Shown here: positions 1 to 14,400 of the stretch, piece after piece | Layout: each line of letters opens with the position of its first letter | How positions within the stretch are numbered: the first letter of the stretch is position 1 | Assembly: GCA_000499405.2 (NCBI GenBank) | Contig: HG738138.1 | Location: forward strand, 10,538,888 to 10,602,887 | From: Onchocerca volvulus | Taxonomy: Eukaryota; Nematoda; Chromadorea; Rhabditida; Onchocercidae | Direction: 5' to 3' | DNA: 64,000 bases | Notes under the pieces: model-generated | Database searches by the model: none | Seen by the model: only the letters and a program-made list of their open reading frames with translations | Told to the model about the DNA's origin: nothing | Made by a program: the position numbers and the translations under genes

Positions 1-2
1 AA

Positions 3-119
3 AGATGTATCTCTCCAGAAATAGATGAATGCAAAGTTGATGTGATTGTTGGAATAATTTATTATGAGGAAGTTATTGTTGTTAAAAGCTTTATCGAAAA
101 TGCTATAAGCATGAAGTAA
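3..119 (+). CDS. Possible C-terminal exon fragment of an unrecognised upstream gene
   Basis: A frame is open from the first bases of the window and runs 38 codons to a TAA at 117-119. The residues are mixed polar and hydrophobic (it begins RCISPEIDECKVDVIVG and ends in FIENAISMK), and it has no start codon in the window. It could be the end of a last exon of a gene lying to the left. In DNA this AT-rich a chance run of this length is not rare, and I recognise no domain. Treat it as a weak candidate only. Confidence 0.15.
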   Translation, partial: RCISPEIDECKVDVIVGIIYYEEVIVVKSFIENAISMK

Positions 120-3100
120 ACATAGTAGAAGTAGGAAACTCTTCTGAAATATTATATAGATTGGATATTAATTTTTGAATTCTGGAAGCTTTTTTTATTT
201 GTTTAGTACATTTGAGCCAACTGCTTTGTCTTTTCATCATTTACTTTCTTTCCATGTGAACATGTGTATGACATGCACATCTGGTTGAAATGATCGGAAA
301 TATTGTGTGCAGTGATAAAGAAAAAAGAAATGAAAATGAAAAAGTCTTATTATTTTGTTAGTCTTATCGGTTTATCTGATGATGATAATTAGTCACATTC
401 ATTGCTTATCTGATTTCGCCATCAATGATGATTGACCTCTATAAATCTATCTTGCCGTATTTTATATTTTTTGAAAGGATAATTTATGTGTTGTTTATCC
501 ACGATTATATTAGAGATTTATTCTTTAGATTTCTCCTTATTTGCGCCTTAAAAAAAAAAAAAAGAATCCGTCAATTGTTTTTCTCCAACTTATAGCAAAA
601 TGGCCAAAAAATATGATACGTTCGAAATTTTAGTTGGATTATTTCGGATATTTCTTCGATATTTGTAGTAATGTTGATGGAAGAAATGTAAGCTATTATG
701 ATGAGAAATCGAACTAAACTGTGAAGTTTAAAATCAGTGGTAACCTTTTGCAAGAATGTGTCATCCTTGAGCAGTGAAGAAGACGCTGAAAATTTCAGAT
801 TGCTAAGAACTGGTATAACGTAGTAACGGAAAGAAAGTTTCGTTTCAGTTCTTCGACTAATTCTGATATCCACGAAGATGCGGTGATAAATTTGTAAAAA
901 TTTGAGGCGGAAAATATAATTCTTGTCATCTTGTAGCTGGTACTATTGTGAGAATGTGTAGAGTAAAATTATTTACAAAAGCAGAACGAAATGATTAAAA
1001 AACCGATCTGATGTTATTGTTTATCATATAATCATCATAGAAATTTTTTTTCCATATATTTCATTTGATTTGAAAGTTGCACCTGCTTTAGATAACCACT
1101 TTGGTATATCCGTTTCTAATTTGTTCTAATATGTGCATCAGTTTATTTTGCAAGATAATTTGTTAAAATATAATTGACATTTTTCAAATATTTGGAAAAT
1201 CATAAAAATTCAAAAATTCTTTTTTGATACTATCAGCTATTTAACTCATGAGACTGAGATTATAAATTTCAAATCAAATAAGAGATCCGATTTCTTAGTT
1301 CGACGTGTTTTATTATTAGAATAGATGTGCTAATTGAAGTTGACGTATAATGTCGTAAACGCTTTTAATATATGGAGAATTTGGTTCATTCGAAGTTAAT
1401 GCACACCGAATAGTATTATTGGATTCACTAAGTTAACTCTTAATATATATAATCATTGTTGTGTAAAAGTAATATTTAATATTGATAAGATGATGCGTTA
1501 GCATTTGTCACTTCAATTAAGAAATTTCCATTCCTAAAATTATTGCTATAAATAATTAAATTTTACACTGTTGCAGCAATTTAAATACTTCTGCAGCTCT
1601 CTCTCTTTCGTTATTCTTTTACACATTTGAAATAAATTTTATTTACTAATTTCATCTAAGCAAGAAAAATGCTTGGGGAAAAAAAGTTACTGTAATTAAA
1701 CAAATAATTTTCCATGATAATTCTTATACTTTAAGTGCTGAAATATGAAGGAAAGAAGTTATGCAGTGGTAGAATGTTGAAATTATTTCGAAAAGCTACA
1801 ACCGATACCTTTTTTGATAGAATTCAGTGTAGCTTTCTTTTTTTTTTTTTTTTTTTTCTCATTTACTGAATAAAATATGAAATTATTGATAAAATAAGTG
1901 TAAAGAAATACTGATTTTCTCTTTTTCTTGAAAAAGATGAAAAAATGGCTCAGTATTGACGAATAAGATAGAATAGTTTGGGAAAATATTATATTATATG
2001 ATTATTTTCGATAAAGTAATATAGTACGAAAAATCAATTTTATCACTGATAAGTTCATATTTCTCAGTGTTGTATGCAAAATTATCATCAATTTAAACAT
2101 TCGACATAATTTATTTTTACTTAATTTAACTTTAAATTATGTATCAGCAAGTATCAATTTCTTGGAGCATAATACTCATGATATCACCTGTTTAATCATT
2201 AATTTTAAATCTGCCTAATAATTAGGTTGTCATTGGAGTAGCAAAGTGCGAATTAGGATTGCAAAATTAGTTTGAGGTAGATAAGATAATACTATAAAGC
2301 AATTTTTGCAAAGTAAAAACGTTTGGTGCTTTAGTGGAGGAAATTATTATTATTATTTACTTTTTTTGATATGCTATAAATAGCAACTTATATCTACAGA
2401 AATTGTTAATTGTTTTCAAATAGATTATTGGTCTTTCTAAGTTATTACTAACTTTAGAAGAAATAGAGGAAGAGAAGATAGGGAGAGAGAAAGGTAACAA
2501 GTAAAATCTGATAATTTCAGTGATTTGCTGTACTGAGAAGACTGGTTTATTTGGACAATAATATGATTGCATTCAACTTTACGTCTTAAAACGATTATGC
2601 ATTACATTCTGTCTATCAGAACAAAAAGAGAATCATTAAAAAAAGAAGGCAATAAAACAATTTTTATCTCTTCATTTCCTGTCTGTCTAAATTCACATTC
2701 ATTGTGAACATTTTCCGAACTGATTTCATACAAGAAGAAATTGAAATTTTATTAGAAATTTATGCTTAAATCTTCACTTATGAAAAACGCTTCCATATTA
2801 GAAGGAAAAAAGAAAAGGGTAATGAATTTTCTGCAAATGTGCTTGTTTCCAATAAATTTTATTTTAAAAAAAAGCAAAAATGAAATGAAAAATGCATAGC
2901 ATCCGAGAAAAGTGCCATCGATGCTACTTCTCTCTTTTTGGTCGTATATTCTTTTCACATCTTTATTACCGTCTTCTTTTTTTCTGAAATACATTTTTCA
3001 AGATTATCATTGATTTACGTCCAATATTAAATGCTTCTTCACATTTATTGAATTTCGCAGCAATTAAAAATCATGTTTTTTCTTGATTTTAATATCATAA

Positions 3101-3197
3101 TTCGTAGAATAATTACTTTAAAGAGAATAGATTTAATGTTTTTGATGTAAAAGTTTTTCTTCAGCGTTCTGTTTTCTTTTTTTTTTCTTTTTTGCAG
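120..3197. other. AT-rich sequence upstream of the first visible sax-3 exon
   Basis: The first visible sax-3 exon begins at a 3' splice site (3197/3198) with an incomplete codon, so at least the end of this stretch is intron. I looked for an exon ending in phase 1 and encoding a signal peptide, and found none I could defend. The stretch holds poly-T tracts (for example about 1838-1858) and no recognisable coding or RNA gene. It may be intron 1 of sax-3 throughout. Confidence 0.5.
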
Positions 3198-5396
3198 AAG
3201 ATGGAATGCCGATAATAACGGAACATCCACTTGATGTAATCGTCGCAAAAGGTGAACCGGCAACACTGAATTGTGCAGCCAAAGGTCCGGATCTACAAAT
3301 TACATGGTTCAAGGATGGAGAACCAGTGATTACAAATAATGAAGAAAAGAATTCACATCGTTTGGTACTTCATACCGGTGCTTTATTTCTACTTCGAGTT
3401 AATAATGGTAAGTTTTGCAAACTTTTGCATGTTGATTATTGATGATGTAGCTGCTTTTACATATATTTCTCGTAAACCGAATTCAAAATTTAGAAACTTT
3501 CGGTGGTTTAGTCGGTAGATTTAAATAGTAAGTAGAGATTACTGTTAGCCCATATTCGGCATGTAGTTGCTGAAACAGCAGAAAATTTACTGTAATGATT
3601 ACCCGAAAATTTTCATTGTGCTGTAATAGAATATTTTATTTGAATTGTTTGAGTTTCACTTTTTTCAATAATAGTTGCTGTGTTTTATCTTCGTGGGTGA
3701 TGTTTCAGCTCCCAAATTGTGAAATGAGATTCATCACTTTGAACCATCCTGTTTTTTTTTTTCCCTTTTTTTCTTTTCTTATTAAATTATATTGTGGCCA
3801 ATATTGCTGTTATGCTATCAGATATGTAATTAGAAATGCTTGCTAAGACTATATAAAGAACTTTTTCTTAGCCAGAACTGAAGATTTTTTTTTTTGAGAA
3901 TCAGTTACTGATTCAAAATTTGTCAGTGAATTCCTTTCCAGGTAAAGGGAAAGATGCAGATTCGGGGACATATTATTGCGTTGCAAAAAATAAATATGGT
4001 GAAGTATGGTCAAGAGAAGCATCTCTCAAGATTGCGATGTTGCGGGATGATTTCAGGATAAGACCGAGACCAGTTCAGGTAATTTAGAAAAAAGAAGCTG
4101 AAATTTCTAAAATCTTCGTTAAGTTACATCAATAAATTCTGTGTTTTGAAATTTGCTATAATTGCAAAAGTTAGCTGAGACTTTTCATGCTGTTAAATTT
4201 GACAAATTTATTTTTTAATAAATATGTAATTAGGAGTTGACATTTTAAACTATCTAATATTGTTGATATCTAATTGGTCATTCATAGGAAAGGATTTTAA
4301 AAATGCATGTATGTTAATAATACAGATTGAATTGCAAGTAGAAAATAGTACATATCTATTATAGGCAGTAATTGGCAACAGGGCGGTCTTAGAATGTTCT
4401 CCGCCACGCGGTTTTCCAGAGCCAGTTGTCTCTTGGCGTAAAGATGAGCAGGATTTACGTCCTCAGGATGAGGATGGTATTGTGCTACATCCAAGTGGTA
4501 ATCTGGTCATTGAAAAGGTGATTATAGATTTGAAATCCTTTTGTTGTTTCATATATAAAATGTTTGTGAATAGAAGAAAAAGAAAAAGAAAACAAATCAG
4601 AAAATCAAATAGTTCATGAAGGGGGAAGTTCTTATAATTTTTGCATCTTCAGGTGCAACGGTCTGATGCTGGTTTTTATCAGTGTGTGGCAACAAACATG
4701 GTTGGTGAAAGAATATCAAATCCAGCACGCTTATCTGTATATGAAAAGCCTTATTTTTTGGTAAGTTTATATCATTGATAATCACTATTATTCAAAAAAT
4801 TTTGATTGGTTAGATACTTTATCCGTCTTGCCAATAGTTTGGTATTAAACATTAGCAAATAATATCTGAAAGAATGAACGTAAAACGCAGTTCGTTAATT
4901 TCGATGTGATGATGTGCTTCATAGTAATAACAGCAACTCTTAAATGTAAAATTTCTGAAGAAAAGATCACGTACTTCAGCACTTTACAATTTTCTATTAT
5001 TATCTAAAAGCATTCATTTCTTTTTTTTTTTTCTTTTTTTTTAAATTAAATACCTCTTCATCCAATGAATGATAAAAACTTATGTTCGCTGCGCTATAAA
5101 TAATATATCCCAGCAAAAGCCACAAAACTTAACGGTCGAAGTGGGATCATCAGTGTTGTTCGACTGTCGTGTTTCTGGTGATCCGATGCCTTCAATATCG
5201 TGGAAGAAAAGAAATCAGCAAATGCCCGTTGGTCGAGCCTACATTGCATCCGACAATCGTGGCTTGCGCATTGATAAGTAAGTAAACTATTAGAAGCTGT
5301 CATATCCCCCTTAATTATATTTCGTCCTTATCTTCTCATCATATTCCTACAATTTCATAAATAAACTTCGTAACATATTTGTGTATGGTGAAGCTG

Positions 5397-5437
<41 letters not shown>

Positions 5438-8400
5438 ATCTCTTATGCTTTTTTCTTTTTTTTTTTTTTTTTCCTAGGGTTCAATCAAATGATGCCGGGG
5501 AATATATATGTCAGGCGAAAAATCCAGCCGGAAGCATAGAAACATCAGCTCTGCTTCGTGTGCATGCTGCGCCATCTTTTACAAAAACTCCCCGTGATAT
5601 ACTTGTTGATTCTGGTTCTACTGCAAAATTCCGATGTGAGGCAGAAGGACAGCCGCAACCAGCATTGTTTTGGTCAAGAGAAGGCCAACAGGTTTAATGA
5701 TTTTTTCAATCATGTAGAGTTAGTCGATGTTTTATTGAAGCTAATGAAATCATTTTCTTTTTTTCGCTTTTATATTAGTAATCATTTATTTTGGATTATT
5801 TCTTTCGTCGTAATAGCTCATTATATTTGGAAATAAAGTACACTATGAAATTCATAGATTTGGAAAACGCTCAAAATTTTGAAATCCTGGAATTTTTTTT
5901 AAATTCTGAAATTTGATTTGATTTCAGGAGGTATTTTTTCCGGGTCATACATCTCCAGATGGAAGAATAAAGGTAACTTTTGATGGTGATCTTACCGTTG
6001 CGGATGTAAGACCTGCTGATGAAGGCAATTACGTGTGTGCTGCAATGAATCTAGCCGGAAGTAGTCTCACTAAAGCTGCGCTAAAAGTAACGAGTAAAAG
6101 TAAGTCTTGCAATCCATATAAAGAAAAATTCATTAGTGAACAGTCTTTTGCATACATATTCTGGATTATGGTACTTAATATAGATGATCTGTAGAGTAAT
6201 TATAATGTTTGCTACTTTTTAGACAAATTTAAGGTACCCACATCATCTTAATCTTTTGAACAAGGCTTTTTTTTTTTTCTAACCCGTCATTTATATTTTT
6301 TTCATGAAAAGATAGATCAACATTAGATCAGACTTCCAGAAAATTGTGAAAGCCATTGATTCTGGTATTACTGCCCGGTAACAGATAGTTCAATCTTAAC
6401 TTTTACTTTTATTTATTTTAAAAGATTGATATCATCTATCAGATATTTTTTGATCAAATGAAGTAGTATGTCGGTTGTCATCTTAAATTTCATTCAGTAA
6501 ATTAATTTGTAGTTATATCTGGAAAAGGAGCACATTATTATCAGTTAAAGATACGATGCATTTAACAATTAAAATTTGGACTTTTCTAGTAGCTATATCT
6601 TTCTAGAAAAATTTAGTATAGAAATGGAAGACTTGAATAAATCATAATTTCCATGGAATTTTCCTATTCTACATTACTACATTATATTAGCAATATTTTT
6701 TGGACAACAAATAGATTTGATACTGTGTTTGTCGGACCGCAGTTCTTTTGTTTTAAAGCATTTTACCCAATCCATCCTTGATAATTATGTTTTATATGAC
6801 AAATTCTCTCTTTACTTATGCCATTTCCTCTTTCTCCTTGAATTTTGACATCTTTTTCTATCATTTCTACTACTTCAGCTATTTCTAATTTATGTTATTT
6901 TCTGCGATATTTGATCGTTAGTTGTTAGCACATCGATTATTCTTTGTTCAAAGCTTTAATAGGGACTGTCTTCGTTACAATCTTCCTCATAAGAAGACGT
7001 ATAAAAGTGTAAGAAATAACTATTTCAATAATTTGTGTCTTCGATGGTATTTAATCGAAAGGCAGAAATTATAGCTGCTATTTAATAGAACAGCATATTC
7101 AGACTGTACCTAATAAAAATTTCACAATCTAATTTAAGTTTTCATTCACGGCAAAAATTTTATAGCTTTTATTTGTTAATTTATCAGTAGACGTTTAACA
7201 GTTAAATAAAAGTAAAATAGATTTTTCTACAAATTATTGAAAATTTTGTCTAAAGAAATGAATTAAAATATATAATTCATGGAAATTTTCACGAATGTTA
7301 TTCTGTTTAAGTTTTTGTTGACGACCGAATGAAATGAAGATTTTCATTTTTCGTGCATGTCATTACATTCGTTTATGCTAAATTTTTAATTTCATTCTTA
7401 CATCGGATTCTTCTGTAGATTTAATAATCGCATTATTATCACAGATGTTTGATGTCTGCTTGAGTCGATTGTAATGCTGTTAGGTTGATCATTTAATGGT
7501 TATAGGTTTGCAGCTGCAGTATCACGTGTTTAATCACGACTTGAATCTCGTGTTTTTCTATTACTTTTTTTTCTTTTTTTTTTTTTCTGTACGGATATAA
7601 CATTCTAGTTTTTCACGATCTTTTTAAAGTCTCCTATACGTATTTGCGAATTGTACGGATAAAAGTAAATTTTTATTGGAAAAATTTCTACTAACATCGG
7701 GAAACAAAATTCTGCTCTTTTCTCCTACCAAACATATCTTTTTCAAGTTTCGAACAAAATATATCATTTTAAAAAATGCGACTAATAGAAAAGCAAAGTT
7801 TGCGTTGTACTTCTATTGCTTACTTCCGGCATGCCATATGCAGTCTGTTTGATGAAGCTGGTGATTATCATTGCGTTGTCAAGATAACGATAAATTTTCT
7901 GTAGTTCTCCAAAATGTTTGGAGAACCGTTCAAAATTCTGTGGTAAAAAGAAGATAAACTTCGCTTTTTCTTGTAGTTTTTTCTTTTTTTTTTTTTTTTT
8001 TCAATCAGCATATAAAGTTTAGGACTATTTGTCACATCATTCTGGTTTTTTGTTATTGAGAAATGAAAGAGTCAGTAATTTGATGTCAGTATTTGCAAAA
8101 TGACAATATTTGTGTAAAGATTTTATTTGAAGAATTAGAAGGAGTGTTGTTTATGAATTGTTATGTGACAATATATCTCTCTAATCATGTTATTATGGAT
8201 AATCTCAAGCATTCTGTAATGCTCTCTCTGAAATGATAGATTTGCTTTTGTTGTAATTTAATTTTAATCTTCTGTTGACCGTTAGTGACCTGAATTTCTA
8301 GTTCCATTACGAGCATCTTTTAGGAATGATAAAATTTATCAAATGTTTGGAAAATGTTATGAAGTCATGTAACTCTGAATAGCATCAAGGAAATTTTATT

Positions 8401-11400
8401 TTTTTGGGAAATCATCTTTCTATATATCCATTCATAGAATTGGATTCCTTTTCACAGAATAGAAATTCATTGAAAAGCATTTGCATACAGGAAAATAATT
8501 TTTAATTTCAGATTAGAAATGCTAATGAGAAGACTGTTCCAATCATTCAAGCAATTGTAGTACTCGATTGTTTGCTCTTTAAGTAGTCAACGAACTATGA
8601 AAACTGTTCCTACCGTTTATGAATGTCAGCACTGACTCTTTAATTAGGAAACATGTAGCTGTTACACGATTTATCCGAATTCCAAAAATCGGTTCAACGG
8701 GAACTGCATAATGCTGCTTGTCATCCCACGAAGAGGAATATTTCTCCAATTCTTTGTTGCATAAAATATATAAATCATTAGATCATAATAGTGATGTGAT
8801 CATTCATCCCATTCGTCTATTTTTTACTTAGTCATCATTGTTAGAAGGGCAGCTTAAACTCTACCAGATCTTATCTTTATATATTCAATTTTATGATGTC
8901 ACTTCATATGTTCATGTTAGTCAAGTTGATGATTAGTTTTATGAGCAGCTAGTGGATTCAATAATGCTATAACTAATTACTAAACCGGAAAAGGACATAA
9001 TGAAACAAATATTGAAGTGCTAAATTGAAATCTTCAAAACGTTTATGTAACTTTAACAGTATCTAATGATTAAAAAAGAAAAAAAAAAAAAAGAGCTGAG
9101 GTGATTGTGTTTTGACTTACAAATTTCAATATGCTATAATTATTTTCTTCAAATGTTTCATTTAGAATTTACAAGGCTACGGTGAGTTTTTTTTTCTGAA
9201 AATAGAAATTTTGTAGAACTTTATAACATCCTTCATTTTGGAAAGATTTAGTAAAAAGTATAATTAGAATTTTCGGAAACTGAATTTAGTATTAAGGCCG
9301 GTTGTTTTTAATAGAGAAATTAAATGAAAAGAAAAAGTATAAGTAATTATGGAAATATAGGTCCGTAAAGATCATGGTAAGTTTGTAAAAATTCGGGAAA
9401 GTTGCTCAACAAAATGTAAACATTCAAAAACATGCTCATCTCTTGGTCCATTTCATTTGATAGTTGTACAAATTCCTCATAAATAAGGTAATTGCTTTGT
9501 AGATTGCACTGAGTGTCAACATTCACATCGTCGAGAAAAAAAGAAGCATTTATTCAAACAAAGTTATTATATTATTTCATATATTAAGAGACTTGTTGGA
9601 ATCGCAAACTAAGAGAGATTAGAAAAATGGAATGTGGCATAATTTAATACTTTACAGATTATTTACTCGTATTTATGGCTTAGGCGGCATTGGACAGTAT
9701 TTTGAAGTCGACTATTAAATAGCCATATTGGGGGCGAAGATTAGCGGAAGCGTGATAGTTGGAGAGAGAAAGGGTTAGAGGTCGGAGCATGCAGTTTGTT
9801 TACCATAGTCATATCAACTACTCCTATAATATTTCCTTTGTTTACAGTTTAACAACCTAGAAATCACTGATACAAATTTCAAATATTGGATTCGTTTCGT
9901 ATTTGCTTATTCAGCAATGTCAATTAATTATATTCGCAGCAAGCAGATGCGAAAGCTATTATAGTTTTTGTGAAATTCGAGACTGATGGAAAGAATCAGG
10001 AATCGATTTGCATGGTGTACCGGAATAATGTTTCAATTAACGAATGGATCTTTTATTCTCACTAATCTTCGATTTATGAGGCATTACTCTTTTTGATAGA
10101 TTGATTGATGAGTTCGTTATTTATGCGAGGAAAATCAGTTGATGATGATATACGGGTATAGTTTGAATTCGAGCATAATAAGCGTAAATGACCAGACGGC
10201 ATTTGACATTAACTGGTGATTGTGGGGAGATAATTTGTGTGTTGTTTGGCTATTTACATGACTATAAATGAGCATTTATGACGGGTGTCAAATTACTTCA
10301 CGACCTGATCAACGTCGTCGTCGGCGACCCATTCGGCGGTCATCTAACAATAAGAGGATCGTCATCGTCACATTCATTAGTACCATACGCTAAAAGTAGC
10401 GAAACATGTGGTGGTAAATTACTCTCCTTTTCACTCCCTTCTAACATCAATTTTCTTCTTTACCGAACGCAAATTAGCATCTTCCAATCTTCCTTCGTTT
10501 CGTTTGGGTTGTTGTTGACCCTTTTTAAATATATAGCTGTGTATTGTGAGAAGTGATCTTTCTTCTCTCCCTCTCTTCTACTTCTTCGATCATTGAGCAG
10601 TAGTAGGAGTTGCAGGGGCAGTCAATACCAATAATATCACTTTGACCTTGCAAGATTATTTCACCTCACTGAATCCCTTCATCGTTCCATTCGTACAGGT
10701 ATCGTCGACCCACTACTGAATAAACGACGAGAAGATAAGGCGGGCAAACGAGAAAGATATTGTCACATTTTCAGCTTCCGTTTTAGGAATAATTTCACTC
10801 CTTCTGTTTCTTCCTTTCTTCCTTCCTTTTCCCATTGGTCAATTCAGGATGTACTCCATTCATTTTTTCAATTATCGGTCCGGTCAGATTATATACCCCC
10901 ACGACGCGAAGAGAGGAGTGTCAATTGCTTGTTTATGTGTTTTTCTTTTTCTGTTTTCATATTTTCTCATTTTTACGGCTAATTTACAATCATTGAAAGC
11001 ATACATCATTTTTGAGTATCCCTACTACTCCCTCTCTTGATGACCAATGTCCACTTCTTTACTGCTGGTTCGTTTCTGCAAGGAAAACATTTTACAGTCA
11101 AGCACATACATACACACACATTTGTATGGCATACATAGTAGTGGTAGATGTATCGGATGAGAGAAATGCCTTGGTATTGCGGCTGCTGTTTCTGCTTTTG
11201 GCCGCTAAATCATTTTGGATGGTTTCGATCGGTCGAAGGAAGGTGTAAGAAATTGTGTGAACGTTGTCAGTTATCGTGCGCCGCCGCCGTGTGGTATACA
11301 TTTTGATTCGATTTGTTTGGTGGATGATAAATACTGTCATTGCGCTTCGTCATAACTTCACTTCTTCACATATTCTCGAGATCGTCGCGGTTGATTCGGT

Positions 11401-14400
11401 GGTATAGCTGTTGTTGCCATTTTCAAACTTCTTCCGATATTTCTTCCCTTTCCATCTCTCTCTTTCATCCTTATACTTTATATTTCAGCTTAGATTATAA
11501 GCATTTCATAGTCATAATCTTTGATGGGTTATGAATTATTGGTAAGCTGAGAATGCTTTAAGTTATTATAAAAATGCATTCTATTGCTCAATTTATTGGT
11601 ATAATTTTATCTCATTTTCTTTTGCTTTTGAAATTATCGATCAGATTTCATTGGCAAAAATTTCTGGAAATTATTTTCATTACTTATATTTTTTTCACGA
11701 CTTCATTGCTAATATTTTCCTCTTCTCTTTTCTTATGACTGATGTATCAGCTAGCTATGACTCATCGTTCTTTTCATTAATTTTTTTTTTTCTGGAAAAA
11801 AAAAAGAAGAAAGCGATAAACGTTGATGGAAAGATTTCAGTCACAATTTTTAGTCACATATGTTGTTTATAGAGAGAATGGAACAACAATCTTTACCATG
11901 GCTAATAGTATGTTGTTGACTCGAATCTTTGACATTTTTACAGTTTTTTGAAGAAAAAGAGAAAGAAAAACATTCCCTCATGGCGCATCCTGAATTAATT
12001 AATATTTCCAGTTTTGCTGACAGATTTTTCATCCACCAGTGTAGCATTTATGTCAACCATTAGACTAATTTTACTTTGTTTGGTGTTAGCGGCATTACCA
12101 ATGCATACATTTGAGCAGTTTTACCAATTTTCTCCTAAGAGATGCGCAATAGCAGTATTTTTTTTCCCACGATTAATTGGAATCTTTCATCGTTTATTTC
12201 GTTCACTGGAAGGTTATTTCTCTGAAAAAGATTGATGGGTCGTTATCAACAGTATTACTTTTGAAAAAAGAAAAGGAAATGGATAGATAAGTGGTTATAG
12301 TAATTATCATTCTTGAATAATGAACTTTAAAGAAAAAGTTCTTTTTATTTCTTTGAAAATAATGATTTTTGTTTCAGGAAATTTTTCGAATGTTATATTC
12401 TTTCATTTCTTCAAATGTCTATAATGTTTTCCTTCCAATATTTTCATTCTTTAATATAACTGTCTATCTTTCGATTCTGTTGCTTGATCATTCAATTAAT
12501 TATTCTCCTTCGTCTTTTTTCCTACCTGTCATCTTTATTGTTATTTTTTGATTACCGATAGCTTAAAATCATTGTTTTTTTTTTTTTTCTCTCGAGGCCA
12601 TCAAGTTAACCATCCATTGTGCGGAATTATAAAAAACTTTAGCAGTAGTCTTTTTCATTCCTCTTTATAAAAAACTTATAAATAAGTGAACGATTAAAAA
12701 GTGATTATAAGTTGTAATAAAGGTTAACTGATCGGCCACTGACACAATTTAATTTTACATGTTCAAATCCCTTTTATTTTCTTATAGTGTAATACTTGAA
12801 TGAAAGCTTAGATTGCTGTTGATATTTTAAGAAATTGATATGCAAAATATTAAAGATATTTGCGATGCTTTTTTCATACAAGTTTTATTGAATTGTAAAT
12901 GTTCTTTTTACTCTCTTCTAACATTTTTATTGTAAGAATTATCAGAATATATGATAAGATGAAGTAATTTGTCAAAATGTTGCATTTTATCTAAGAAATG
13001 TATATGTTACGGTTAGTTAGCAAATAGATAAAATCAATTAGCTACTCTTAACACATCCATCCATCTCTCTTTTTCTCAGTTTTAACCCGTTCGTTGTTAA
13101 CAGAAGCCCCAAGATAAGCAGGAAGTAGAAAAGATATACCAGCCACTGATACCACTTTTGTCGACTTTTGCTCATCATTTGCTATAACATATGTTCAGTT
13201 GTGATTCCCAGTCAGCGCTCTTCAAATATCAGTCTATCATTGGGAATCTCAAGAAATGACATCCTAACAGATTTTTATTTGCTTTTTATTCATTTAATTA
13301 TGATAAATTTGTCAATTGCTGAAATGTTTGTGGATAAGCATGAATTCATTCTAATCCATCTAATTATTCTAGGAATTCGGAAAATCACATAAGAGACTAC
13401 AAATATAATTTTGTGATGCTTTTTTTAAACGGCAGATCTTTCATATTTCCATCCATCCTCTCGAAATTTTCCTTTCTCTGGTTGACATAAATATTGAAAG
13501 TAATTGAACTCTTTCAGTCTTATGCGATTCTTCGTTATTGAATTTAATGCACTCTCCACACCGACGACTGTTGTCGTTGTTCATTTTGAAATTATTTCTG
13601 CTCTTAGTAGTAGTGCAGAAGGCAAGTGTCAGTAATATTCAGATGCTAATTCACTATATCTTCCAAACTTTATTCTCTTTCTCAATTTTGAAATCTTCCA
13701 TCACTTTGAACAAAAGCTGATGTTCTTTCACTATTGTTCATTTTTGCAACGCACGTGTCGTATCAACAACATCCCTCATCATTATTCTTCTTCCAGAAAG
13801 TATTCAAACTTCGTAGGTGCTGATTGTAATTACCAAGCTGACGTGATGCCATTCGTGTGAAGAGGAAGGAGCAAAGAATGCCGACACAGATGGTCTCGTA
13901 TCACCAGTATCACTACTACAAATATTATTTCATCTCTTATCAATACGGAAGCCCTTGTTGTCGTTAGCTAATTTTTTCTCACAGCTTTCATTCGAATAAT
14001 CCCTTGACAACTCATTATGGTATTTGGAACGGTATTAAGTTTAACGACAACACTTTCTTTATCGTGCCTTTACGGACCGCCGTATTGCTTCAACGGAAGT
14101 AATCTTTTTTTAAACTGTGTTTCATTTTCTATGCCTACAATTTTTACAGATCTAAATGAAGCAATGTAAAGGTATCGCGAAAGAAGATTATTTACAGATA
14201 AATGAAATGAATTTGAGAAAGAGAGGAAAAAAAAAGGATTTTGAAGTTTATGCCTCACTTTCGATTTTGAGTTGGATTCTTTCGAATAGTGCGTTGATAT
14301 TATAGGTTTTGATTTTGGTACTACCATGAAGTGAATATTGAGAATTAACTATATGGATTCTTTGATACTTTCTTTTACTGTAATGGGCATACATCGTTGG

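Noticed and set aside
2271..2300. TTGAGGTAG, sharing the let-7 seed
   Set aside because: The rest of the mature sequence does not match and no good hairpin is visible.
11012..11340. Overlapping plus and minus frames at 11012-11248 and 11098-11340
   Set aside because: Opposed overlapping frames in a less AT-rich intron block; neither has a recognisable domain or convincing splice sites.
14070..14327. 85-codon minus-strand frame in the sax-3 intron
   Set aside because: No domain, no flanking splice sites with matching phase; taken as chance.
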